The notes below the pieces were generated by a model. The model worked only from the letters and a program-made list of their open reading frames with translations. It did not search any database and was not told the origin of the DNA. Positions 35,598 through 42,658 of a stretch of 42,658 nucleotides of DNA are shown piece after piece. Positions within the stretch are counted from its first letter, which is position 1; each line of letters starts with the position of its first letter. The translations under genes were made by a program, and so were the position numbers. The DNA comes from Pseudomonas brassicacearum subsp. neoaurantiaca (GTDB lineage Bacteria > Pseudomonadota > Gammaproteobacteria > Pseudomonadales > Pseudomonadaceae), in the NCBI RefSeq assembly GCF_013608025.1, contig NZ_VDLV01000014.1, positions 47,368-90,025 on the forward strand. Reading direction: 5' to 3'.

Positions 35598-37034
35598 TTA
35601 TTCCACGGCTTTGACCATGTCTTCGATGACCTTCTTGGCGTCGCCGAAGACCATCATGGTCTTGTCGAGATAGAACAGCTCATTGTCCAGGCCTGCATAA
35701 CCGCTGGCCATCGAGCGCTTGTTGACGATGATGGTCTTGGCCTTGAACGCTTCGAGGATCGGCATGCCGGCAATCGGCGACTTCGGATCGTTCTTCGCCG
35801 CCGGGTTGACCACGTCGTTGGCGCCCAGTACCAACACCACGTCGGCCTGGCCGAATTCGGAGTTGATGTCTTCCATCTCGAACACCTGGTCGTAAGGCAC
35901 TTCAGCCTCGGCCAGTAGGACGTTCATGTGCCCGGGCATGCGACCGGCCACCGGGTGGATCGCGTATTTAACGGTCACGCCGTGGTGGGTCAGCTTCTCG
36001 GTCAGCTCTTTCAGCGCGTGCTGCGCCCGTGCTACCGCCAGGCCATAGCCCGGCACGATGATTACCGTGTCGGCGTTGGTCAGCAGGAAGGTCGCGTCGT
36101 CAGCCGAACCGGATTTCACCGGGCGGGCTTCTTTGGAGCCTGCCGGGCCAGCCGCATCTGCGGTGTTGCCGAAACCGCCGAGCAATACGTTAAAGAACGA
36201 ACGGTTCATCGCCTTACACATGATGTACGAAAGGATCGCACCGCTCGAACCCACCAACGAACCGGCAATGATCAGCATCGAGTTGTTCAGCGAGAAGCCG
36301 ATGCCCGCTGCAGCCCAGCCGGAATAACTGTTAAGCATCGAGACCACCACCGGCATGTCCGCGCCGCCGATCGGGATGATGATCAACACGCCCAGCACGA
36401 ACGCCAGAGCCAGCATCAAGGCGAATGCGCCGAGGTTGCCGGTGAACATGAAGGTCAGGCCCAGGCCCAGCGTTGCCAGGCCCAGGATCAGGTTGATCTT
36501 GTGCTGGCCACCAAACTGTACCGGTGCGCCCTGGAACAGGCGGAACTTGTACTTGCCCGACAGCTTGCCAAAGGCGATCACCGAACCGGAGAAGGTAATT
36601 GCACCAATGGCGGCGCCCAGGAATAGTTCCAGGCGGTTACCGGCAGGGATTGAATCACCCAGTTGCTTGACGATACCCAGCGATTGCGGCTCGACAACGG
36701 CGGCGATGGCAATGAACACGGCAGCCAGGCCGATCATGCTGTGCATGAAAGCGACCAGTTCCGGCATCTTGGTCATCTCGACACGCTTGGCCATGATCGA
36801 ACCGGCGGTGCCGCCGATCAGCAGACCGACGATGACGTAGCCGATCCCGGCAGTGGCCAGCTCAGCACCGAGCTTATAGATGAGGCCCACGGTAGTGAGC
36901 ACCGCCAACGCCATGCCGAGCATGCCGAACAGGTTGCCGCGGCGGGAGGTGGTCGGGTGCGACAGGCCTTTGAGGGCCTGGATGAAACAGATGGACGCGA
37001 TCAGGTAGAGCGTCGTTACCAGGTTCATGCTCAT
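35598..37034 (-). CDS. pntB: NAD(P) transhydrogenase subunit beta
   Basis: A 478-residue inner-membrane subunit. About nine membrane helices occupy residues 1-270; the C-terminal NADP(H)-binding domain III has VIIVPGYGLAVARAQHAL, YAIHPVAGRMPGHMNVLLAEA and VLVLGANDVVNPAA. With PntAa and PntAb it couples hydride transfer from NADH to NADP+ with proton inflow. The ATG overlaps the pntAb stop by one base (TAATG). Confidence 0.96.
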   Translation of the reverse strand: MSMNLVTTLYLIASICFIQALKGLSHPTTSRRGNLFGMLGMALAVLTTVGLIYKLGAELATAGIGYVIVGLLIGGTAGSIMAKRVEMTKMPELVAFMHSMIGLAAVFIAIAAVVEPQSLGIVKQLGDSIPAGNRLELFLGAAIGAITFSGSVIAFGKLSGKYKFRLFQGAPVQFGGQHKINLILGLATLGLGLTFMFTGNLGAFALMLALAFVLGVLIIIPIGGADMPVVVSMLNSYSGWAAAGIGFSLNNSMLIIAGSLVGSSGAILSYIMCKAMNRSFFNVLLGGFGNTADAAGPAGSKEARPVKSGSADDATFLLTNADTVIIVPGYGLAVARAQHALKELTEKLTHHGVTVKYAIHPVAGRMPGHMNVLLAEAEVPYDQVFEMEDINSEFGQADVVLVLGANDVVNPAAKNDPKSPIAGMPILEAFKAKTIIVNKRSMASGYAGLDNELFYLDKTMMVFGDAKKVIEDMVKAVE

Positions 37035-37357
37035 TACTTGGGCGCCTCTTCTTTTACGGCTTTCGGGGCTTTTTTCTTGAACATTTCAAGCATGCGGCGC
37101 GTCACCAGGAAGCCACCGAACACGTTCACCGCGGCCAGGGCCACGGCGAGGGTGCCCATGGTCTTACCCAGAGGCGTTATGGTCAGCGCAGCGGCGAGCA
37201 TGGCGCCGACGATCACGATCGCCGAAATGGCGTTGGTCACCGCCATCAACGGCGTGTGCAGCGCGGGCGTTACGTTCCAGACCACGTGGTAACCGACATA
37301 AATTGCCAGCACAAAGATGATCAGGTTGTAGATACCGGGGGAGATGAGCTCTTCCAT
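37034..37357 (-). CDS. pntAb: NAD(P) transhydrogenase subunit alpha part 2
   Basis: A 107-residue membrane subunit with three helices (about 9-27, 38-58, 62-82) and a charged Lys/Ala tail. This split alpha subunit occurs in the three-gene (Rhodospirillum-like) form of the enzyme; in enterobacteria the equivalent is fused to the C-terminus of PntA. It starts 15 nt after the pntAa stop. Confidence 0.94.
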   Translation of the reverse strand: MEELISPGIYNLIIFVLAIYVGYHVVWNVTPALHTPLMAVTNAISAIVIVGAMLAAALTITPLGKTMGTLAVALAAVNVFGGFLVTRRMLEMFKKKAPKAVKEEAPK

Positions 37358-37372
37358 TGTCTGAATCCCTGC

Positions 37373-38494
37373 TTAGGCGTTTTTGCGGATGACTTGGCCG
37401 TCGCGGCACATCAGGCACGCGGCGACGATGTCGTCTTCCAGGTTCACGTCGAACTGACCTTCCTTGGTGAAGACCAGCTTCAGGAAGTCCAGCAGGTTGC
37501 GGGCGTACAGCGCCGAGGCATCGGCCGCGACTTCACCGGCCAGGTTGGTCGGGCCGCAAATGGTCACGCCATTCTCGATCACGACCTGATCGGCCACGGT
37601 CAACGGGCAGTTACCGCCCTGGGCTGCCGCGAGGTCGATGACCACCGAGCCAGGTTTCATCTGCGCGACGGTTTCGGCACTCAGCAAAGTCGGTGCCTTG
37701 CGGCCCGGAATCAGTGCGGTGGTGATGACGATGTCGGCCTGTTTGGCTCGCTCGTGCACAGCCTGGGCCTGGCGCTGCATCCAGCTGGCAGGCATGGGCC
37801 GGGCGTAACCGCCGACACCGACCGCGCATTCACGCTCTTCGTCGGTCTCGTAAGGCACGTCGACGAACTTGGCGCCAAGGGATTCGATTTGTTCCTTGAC
37901 CGCCGGCCGCACATCCGAAGCCTCGATCACGGCACCCAGGCGCTTGGCCGTGGCAATCGCCTGCAACCCGGCCACGCCCGCGCCGAGAATCAGCACGCGC
38001 GCCGCTTTCACGGTGCCTGCGGCAGTCATAAGCATCGGCATGAAGCGCGGATAGTAGTGAGCGGCCAGCAGCACGGCCTTGTAGCCGGCAATGTTCGCTT
38101 GAGACGACAGCACATCCAGGCTCTGGGCGCGGGAAGTACGTGGCGCGGCTTCCAAGGCGAAAGCGGTTATGCCACGTTCGGCCAGCTTGGCGAGGGTTTC
38201 GTTGTTGAACGGATTGAGCATGCCCACCAGAACGGTGCCGCTCTTGATCAGCGTCAGTTCGCTGTCGCTGGGGGCAACCACCTTGAGAATCAGCTCGGCC
38301 CCGAATGCATCATTGGCGCTGCCAATGGTTGCGCCCGCTGCCTCATAGGCACTGTCGATAACGCTGGCCTTGATACCGGCGCCGCTTTGTACAGTGACTT
38401 TATGGCCTTGGCCGATCAACTTCTTGATGGTTTCCGGGGTAGCAGCAACCCGTGTTTCACCCGTTTGGGTTTCGAGGGGAACACCAATGTGCAC
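37373..38494 (-). CDS. pntAa: NAD(P) transhydrogenase subunit alpha part 1
   Basis: A 373-residue cytosolic NAD(H)-binding domain I subunit. Evidence: HIGVPLETQTGETRVAATPETI, the Rossmann GAGVAGLQAIATAKRLGA, and DVRPAVKEQIESLG. The start is GTG 38494 with AGGAGA 7 nt upstream; no ATG suits. First gene of pntAa-pntAb-pntB. It is a separate polypeptide from the membrane part. Confidence 0.95.
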   Translation of the reverse strand: MHIGVPLETQTGETRVAATPETIKKLIGQGHKVTVQSGAGIKASVIDSAYEAAGATIGSANDAFGAELILKVVAPSDSELTLIKSGTVLVGMLNPFNNETLAKLAERGITAFALEAAPRTSRAQSLDVLSSQANIAGYKAVLLAAHYYPRFMPMLMTAAGTVKAARVLILGAGVAGLQAIATAKRLGAVIEASDVRPAVKEQIESLGAKFVDVPYETDEERECAVGVGGYARPMPASWMQRQAQAVHERAKQADIVITTALIPGRKAPTLLSAETVAQMKPGSVVIDLAAAQGGNCPLTVADQVVIENGVTICGPTNLAGEVAADASALYARNLLDFLKLVFTKEGQFDVNLEDDIVAACLMCRDGQVIRKNA

Positions 38495-38928
38495 GTCAAA
38501 TCTCCTGCGTGATCTTATTGAGTAAACCCAGGCACTTCGGATGGTGCGGCTGGGGCGGCCGATCAGCACGATCCCGCCAAACCAGGCGGGGCGCGGCATT
38601 TTGCAGGCGAAAATCCAGCCCTTCAAGGGATTATGACGGGTGACGGAAAATTAACTACAAGTCACCCTGTGACCGAACGTCGCATTTATCCGGCTAAACC
38701 CCTTGTAGGCCGTGCTTCCCGAGGATTCCGGTCCGATTTTACATTTTTTCCCATCGGCCGGATGAATAGGCCCTGATGTGCTGTGCGATATGGCTCAAAG
38801 CCATGTATTTACACGCTTTGGAGACTACTGCACGGGTTCCATAACAGATTGACTGAATGCGACATAAACTTATATCTGTAGCGACTTCTGTTAGGGCACT
38901 ACCTAAACAGGTTTGTATTTTTCCTTTG
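38495..38928. other. pntAa leader/promoter region and gap after gcdR
   Basis: No gene recognised. On the minus strand a possible -10 CATAAT (38630-38635) precedes pntAa. GGGTGAC (38638-38644) and GTCACCC (38661-38667) are inverted, and GTCAC-N3-GTGAC (38661-38673) repeats the same core, as for an operator next to that promoter. No clear terminator follows the LysR gene at 38929. Confidence 0.4.
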
Positions 38929-39825
38929 TTAATCAGGTAGATAGTTATTAGCTTGGTTCACGAGCCAGTCACGAAAAGCTCGAAGAGAGGCGGATTCAAC
39001 CTTTCGCTCCGGAATCATCAGGTAGTAAGCCTTGATGCTCGACAGCGCGTTACGGTTGGCCACGACCAGCCTTTTCTCTGCCAGCTCGCGCTGAATCAGG
39101 AAGGGTGGAATCAGCGCAATGCCCATGTCGTGCATGGCTGCCTGGGCGAGCATGGAGAATAGTTCATAACGCGGACCTGTCAGGTCCCGCGCAATGTTCA
39201 GACTCTGAGCGTTGAACCATTGGCGCCACGCATAAGGGCGCGTGGTCTGCTGGAGCAGGGGCAGTTCGGCGATGGCCTCAGGTGTCAGGTTTTTCCTCCC
39301 GGCCAGTAAGAGGGGACTGCATACCGGCATCGGATTTTCCCCCATCAGCTTGTGGGATTCGGTGCCGGACCAGTCCGCATCGCCAAAATAGATAGCGGCG
39401 TCAAACTCCGTGTCGGCAAATAGAAAGGGCCGCGTGCGGTTGGTCAGGTTGACGGTGACTTCCGGGTGCTGCTGTTGGAAGTCCTTGAGGCGTGGCAGCA
39501 ACCATTGGGTACCAAACGTTGGCACAACGGCCAATTCGATGACGTTCGCACCGGTGTGTCCCATGACCGAAAGCGTGTCGCGCTCGACGGCGTCCAGTTG
39601 CGTGGCAACGCGACGGCTATAGGAGAGACCTGCTTCGGTCAACTTGACGCCGCGGTGCGACCGCCTGAAAAGCTCCACATTGAGAAAGTCTTCCAGGCTA
39701 GCGATCTGTCGGCAGATAGCGCCTTGGGTAAGGGAAAGTTCTTGCGCCGCCTTGGTGAAGCTCTCATGGCGCGCGGCAGATTCAAAACTGACCAAGGCGG
39801 CGGTGCTGGGGATTTTACGACGCAT
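38929..39825 (-). CDS. gcdR: LysR-type regulator, GcdR-like
   Basis: A 298-residue LysR regulator with helix-turn-helix STAALVSFESAARHESFTKAAQELSLTQGAICRQIASLEDFL and a GcvA-class effector domain (VVPTFGTQWLLPRL...). It is divergent from gcdH; in P. putida the LysR protein at this position, GcdR, activates gcdHG in response to glutarate. ATG 39825 is chosen over 39831 because GAGG is 9 nt from it. The gene name rests on context. Confidence 0.85.
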   Translation of the reverse strand: MRRKIPSTAALVSFESAARHESFTKAAQELSLTQGAICRQIASLEDFLNVELFRRSHRGVKLTEAGLSYSRRVATQLDAVERDTLSVMGHTGANVIELAVVPTFGTQWLLPRLKDFQQQHPEVTVNLTNRTRPFLFADTEFDAAIYFGDADWSGTESHKLMGENPMPVCSPLLLAGRKNLTPEAIAELPLLQQTTRPYAWRQWFNAQSLNIARDLTGPRYELFSMLAQAAMHDMGIALIPPFLIQRELAEKRLVVANRNALSSIKAYYLMIPERKVESASLRAFRDWLVNQANNYLPD

Positions 39826-39835
39826 GTACATAAGC

Positions 39836-39883
39836 CTCACTCGATACGCGACTAAACGGGGTTTTTGGCGTTTACGGAGTGAG
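39836..39883. promoter_or_regulatory. Candidate GcdR operator between gcdR and gcdH
   Basis: CTCACTC (39836-39842) and GAGTGAG (39877-39883) are exact inverted repeats 34 nt apart, in the gcdR-gcdH intergenic region, overlapping the gcdR ribosome site. A LysR protein could bind both arms. No measured site is known to me. Confidence 0.35.
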
Positions 39884-39982
39884 AAATTAGCACAACTGAG
39901 TGCGTAATCCTCGTTTGCCCTTGTAGGAAACCGCGCCTAGGATCAATCCACGATTTTCAATTCAATTGGCGAGGATTTTTTC

Positions 39983-41164
39983 ATGGCCGGCAAAGCGAGC
40001 TTCAACTGGATCGATCCACTGTTGCTGGATCAACAGCTCACTGAAGAAGAACGCATGATCCGCGACACTGCCGAGCAGTTCGCCCAGCAGAAGCTCGCGC
40101 CGCGCGTATTGGAAGCGTTCCGTCATGAGAAGACCGACCCGGCAATTTTCCGCGAGATGGGTGAGGTGGGCCTCCTGGGGGCAACCATTCCCGAACAATA
40201 CGGCGGCAGCGGGCTGAATTATGTGAGCTACGGTCTGATCGCTCGCGAAGTGGAGCGCGTCGATTCCGGCTATCGCTCGATGATGAGCGTGCAGTCCTCG
40301 CTGGTCATGGTGCCGATCAACGAATTCGGGACCGAGGCGCAAAAGCAGAAGTATTTGCCGAAGCTGGCGTCGGGTGAATGGATCGGCTGCTTTGGTCTGA
40401 CCGAGCCAAACCATGGTTCGGACCCAGGCGCGATGATTACTCGTGCACGCAAAGTGGAAGGTGGCTACAGCCTGACGGGCAGCAAAATGTGGATCACCAA
40501 CAGTCCTATCGCTGATGTATTCGTAGTCTGGGGCAAGGACGACGCTGGCGATATTCGCGGTTTCGTTCTTGAAAAAGGCTGGAAGGGCCTGAGCGCGCCG
40601 GCTATTCATGGCAAGGTCGGGCTGCGCGCCTCGATCACCGGCGAAATCGTCATGGACAATGTATTCGTTCCAGAAGAAAACATTTTTCCGGATGTCCGTG
40701 GGCTGAAGGGTCCGTTTACCTGCCTCAACTCGGCCCGCTACGGCATCTCCTGGGGCGCTTTGGGGGCCGCTGAGTTCTGCTGGCATACCGCTCGCCAGTA
40801 CACGCTGGACCGCCAACAGTTCGGTCGACCGCTTGCTGCGAATCAGTTAATCCAGAAAAAACTGGCGGATATGCAAACTGAAATCACGCTTGCCTTGCAG
40901 GGTTGCCTGCGCCTAGGTCGCATGAAGGATGAAGGCAGCGCGGCGGTAGAGATCACTTCGATCATGAAGCGCAACTCCTGTGGCAAGTCGTTGGACATTG
41001 CCCGTATGGCGCGGGACATGCTGGGCGGTAACGGTATCTCCGATGAGTTCGGCATTGCCCGTCATCTGGTGAATCTGGAAGTCGTGAACACCTACGAAGG
41101 CACGCACGACGTGCATGCGCTAATCCTCGGGCGTGCGCAAACCGGTATCCAGGCGTTCTATTAA
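39983..41164 (+). CDS. gcdH: Glutaryl-CoA dehydrogenase
   Basis: A 393-residue acyl-CoA dehydrogenase. The catalytic base is Glu372 in [10 protein letters not shown]. The FAD site shows [15 protein letters not shown] and [13 protein letters not shown], and the glutaryl-specific subfamily has [20 protein letters not shown]. It oxidises and decarboxylates glutaryl-CoA to crotonyl-CoA, in lysine and glutarate catabolism. GAGGA lies 8 nt before ATG 39983. Co-transcribed with the CoA-transferase 13 nt downstream. Confidence 0.96.
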   Translation: MAGKASFNWIDPLLLDQQLTEEERMIRDTAEQFAQQKLAPRVLEAFRHEKTDPAIFREMGEVGLLGATIPEQYGGSGLNYVSYGLIAREVERVDSGYRSMMSVQSSLVMVPINEFGTEAQKQKYLPKLASGEWIGCFGLTEPNHGSDPGAMITRARKVEGGYSLTGSKMWITNSPIADVFVVWGKDDAGDIRGFVLEKGWKGLSAPAIHGKVGLRASITGEIVMDNVFVPEENIFPDVRGLKGPFTCLNSARYGISWGALGAAEFCWHTARQYTLDRQQFGRPLAANQLIQKKLADMQTEITLALQGCLRLGRMKDEGSAAVEITSIMKRNSCGKSLDIARMARDMLGGNGISDEFGIARHLVNLEVVNTYEGTHDVHALILGRAQTGIQAFY

Positions 41165-41177
41165 TAGGAGAACGGCA

Positions 41178-42398
41178 ATGGGCGCGCTTTCGCATCTGCG
41201 AGTATTGGATTTATCAAGGGTCCTGGCTGGGCCGTGGGCTGGACAGATCCTGGCGGACCTGGGGGCTGATGTCATCAAGGTCGAGCGTCCCGGCAATGGC
41301 GACGATACGCGCGCATGGGGGCCGCCTTTCCTGAAGGATGCCCGAGGCGAGAACACGACCGAAGCCGCTTATTATTTGTCGGCCAATCGCAACAAGCAGT
41401 CGGTGACCATTGATTTCACGCGTCCAGAAGGGCAGCGGCTGGTGCGAGAGCTGGCGGCCAAGTCCGACATTCTGATCGAGAACTTCAAGGTGGGTGGGCT
41501 GGCTGCGTATGGCCTGGACTATGAATCGCTAAAGGTGATCAATCCACAATTGATCTACTGCTCGATCACCGGTTTTGGACAGACTGGGCCCTATGCCAAG
41601 CGCGCCGGGTATGACTTCATGATCCAAGGGTTGGGAGGTTTGATGAGCCTGACCGGTCGGCCGGAGGGCGATGAGGGCGCGGGGCCGGTGAAGGTTGGGG
41701 TCGCGCTGACAGATATCCTCACGGGTCTGTACTCGACTGCTGCCATTCTCGCGGCGCTGGCTCACCGCGATCATGCCGGCGGTGGACAGCACATCGATAT
41801 GGCCCTGCTGGATGTCCAAGTGGCTTGTCTGGCCAACCAGGCTATGAATTACCTGACCACGGGAAATGCGCCGAAGCGGTTGGGCAATGCTCACCCGAAC
41901 ATCGTGCCTTATCAGGATTTTCCAACGGCTGATGGTGATTTCATCCTTACCGTGGGTAATGACGGTCAGTTCCGAAAGTTCGCTGAGGTTGCCGGTCAAC
42001 CTCAGTGGGCGGATGACCCGCGCTTTGCAACCAACAAGCTGCGGGTGGCGAATCGGGCGGTGTTGATTCCGTTGATTCGCCAGGCGACGGTGTTCAAGAC
42101 CACGGCCGAATGGGTAGCTCAGTTGGAGCAGGCGGGCGTGCCTTGTGGGCCTATCAACGACCTTGCCCAAGTGTTTGCCGACCCTCAGGTGCAGGCGCGT
42201 GGATTGGCGATGGAATTGCCACACCTGCTGGCCGGTAAAGTGCCGCAAGTCGCCAGTCCGATCAGGTTGTCCGATACGCCTGTGGAATATCGCAATGCGC
42301 CCCCTTTATTAGGGGAGCATACGCTTGAGGTGCTGCAGCGGGTCTTGGGGCTGGATGAAGCCGCGGTGACAGCGCTCAGGGTAGCTGAGGTCCTTTGA
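41178..42398 (+). CDS. gcdG: Family III CoA-transferase, succinyl-CoA:glutarate type
   Basis: A 406-residue CaiB/BaiF-family CoA-transferase. Key segments are LSRVLAGPWAGQILADLGADVIKVERPG and the proposed acyl-forming Asp212 in MALLDVQVAC. Adjacent gcdH and a GcdR-like regulator point to succinyl-CoA:glutarate CoA transfer. The ATG at 41178 follows AGGAG by 7 nt. Confidence 0.88.
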   Translation: MGALSHLRVLDLSRVLAGPWAGQILADLGADVIKVERPGNGDDTRAWGPPFLKDARGENTTEAAYYLSANRNKQSVTIDFTRPEGQRLVRELAAKSDILIENFKVGGLAAYGLDYESLKVINPQLIYCSITGFGQTGPYAKRAGYDFMIQGLGGLMSLTGRPEGDEGAGPVKVGVALTDILTGLYSTAAILAALAHRDHAGGGQHIDMALLDVQVACLANQAMNYLTTGNAPKRLGNAHPNIVPYQDFPTADGDFILTVGNDGQFRKFAEVAGQPQWADDPRFATNKLRVANRAVLIPLIRQATVFKTTAEWVAQLEQAGVPCGPINDLAQVFADPQVQARGLAMELPHLLAGKVPQVASPIRLSDTPVEYRNAPPLLGEHTLEVLQRVLGLDEAAVTALRVAEVL

Positions 42399-42465
42399 GT
42401 ATCCTCTCTATATAGGAGAAGGATTTAAGGGGCGAAAACGACGGGTTTGCCAGTGCTGCGCAACT

Positions 42466-42520
42466 TATTGATAGAAAAGCGAAATAAAGGGTTGACGGCA
42501 GATTCTGGATGTCTATAATT
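42466..42520 (+). promoter_or_regulatory. Stable-RNA type promoter at the right edge
   Basis: TTGACG (42492-42497), 16-nt spacer, TATAAT (42514-42519), then the GC-rich discriminator CGCCCC. The 25 bases before -35 are A-rich and could act as an UP element. Strong core, short spacer and G/C discriminator are typical of growth-rate and ppGpp-controlled rRNA promoters. In related genomes, from memory, an rRNA operon follows gcdG. The RNA itself lies beyond the window. Confidence 0.75.
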
Positions 42521-42658
42521 CGCCCCACTTCCGGCGCAGTCGAAACGGAAAACTCCTTGAGTTTCAATGAGTTAAGTAGGTTTCGATAGGTCAGGTGCTT
42601 CAGTTCATCGAAGCGCTGAAGGAGTTGATAGAGCGGTGTTGTTTGGCTCTATCGGCGA
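42521..42658 (+). ncRNA. Partial leader transcript, probably rRNA operon leader
   Basis: The stretch after the stable-RNA promoter has no coding potential. It contains GATAGAG (42617-42623) and CTCTATC (42648-42654) inverted repeats and a GCTTCAG/CTGAAG pair, as for a processed leader. No boxA or 16S start is reached before the window ends, so the identity is inferred from the promoter. Confidence 0.4.

Noticed and set aside
37256..38512. A long + strand frame opposite pntAa
   Set aside because: Antisense shadow of a clearly recognised gene; residues are His/Arg/Gln-rich with no domain.
38849..38876. TTGACT-N16-TATATC promoter-like pair
   Set aside because: It points to the 3' end of the convergent LysR gene with no gene to serve.
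42406..42424. ATCCT...AGGAT hairpin after gcdG
   Set aside because: The stem is short with mismatches and no T run, so it is not called a terminator.

Overview
The window reads as chromosome of a fluorescent-group Pseudomonas. The evidence is GC-rich, tightly packed genes, REPIN-type inverted repeats with the GGGAGCTTGCTCCC core, Pseudomonas-restricted small families (DUF6124/DUF3077-like, DUF2388, DUF1161), a trpI-trpBA locus with the classical TrpI operator, and a gcdR-gcdHG glutarate locus next to a stable-RNA promoter. No tRNA, rRNA body, CRISPR array, transposase or phage gene was found.

Layout. (1) 1-930: copies of a DUF6124-type gene (one intact, one C-terminal scrap), a REPIN, and a leader region with long inverted repeats. 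(2) 1252-21395: a complete structural type VI secretion (T6SS) cluster on the + strand, tssA-B-C-E-F-G-H(clpV)-sfa-orfX-fha-tssJ-K-L-M-stp1-stk1. From memory this order, including the tiny orfX lipoprotein between sfa and fha, matches Pseudomonas aeruginosa HSI-II. Sheath (TssBC), baseplate (TssAEFGK), membrane complex (TssJLM), recycling ATPase (ClpV), a sigma-54 activator (Sfa) and a threonine-phosphorylation switch (Stk1/Stp1/Fha) are all present. hcp, vgrG, PAAR and effector genes are not in the window. Many junctions overlap by 1-4 nt, so it looks like one translationally coupled operon. (3) 21485-21690: a second REPIN and a decayed DUF6124 remnant, so the T6SS is bracketed by directly repeated REPIN plus DUF6124 modules. 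(4) 21713-26878: a lipoprotein aminopeptidase, two paralogous lipoproteins, two DUF1161 periplasmic proteins, an OsmC-family peroxidase, a luciferase-like oxidoreductase, dodecin and a DUF883 membrane protein. (5) 26875-29925: trpI divergent from trpBA, with the TGTGAG-N5-CTGACA operator and a fitting promoter.

(6) 30020-33587: a GTG-started periplasmic HExxH/DUF4105 protein coupled to DUF2388 genes (three tandem paralogues in all), then a DUF1127 gene with repeated ACTGTAC boxes around it. (7) 33907-38494: a CoA-transferase of the acetyl-CoA hydrolase family and the three-gene proton-translocating transhydrogenase operon pntAa-pntAb-pntB. (8) 38929-42398: gcdR-like LysR regulator divergent from gcdH and a family III CoA-transferase (glutarate to glutaryl-CoA to crotonyl-CoA). 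(9) 42492-42658: a strong TTGACG/TATAAT promoter with a GC-rich discriminator, typical of rRNA operons, whose transcript runs off the right edge.

The least explained parts are the duplicated REPIN/DUF6124 brackets around the T6SS, the switch-like leader upstream of the DUF6124 gene, the orfX lipoprotein, and the ACTGTAC-box cluster near the DUF1127 gene.
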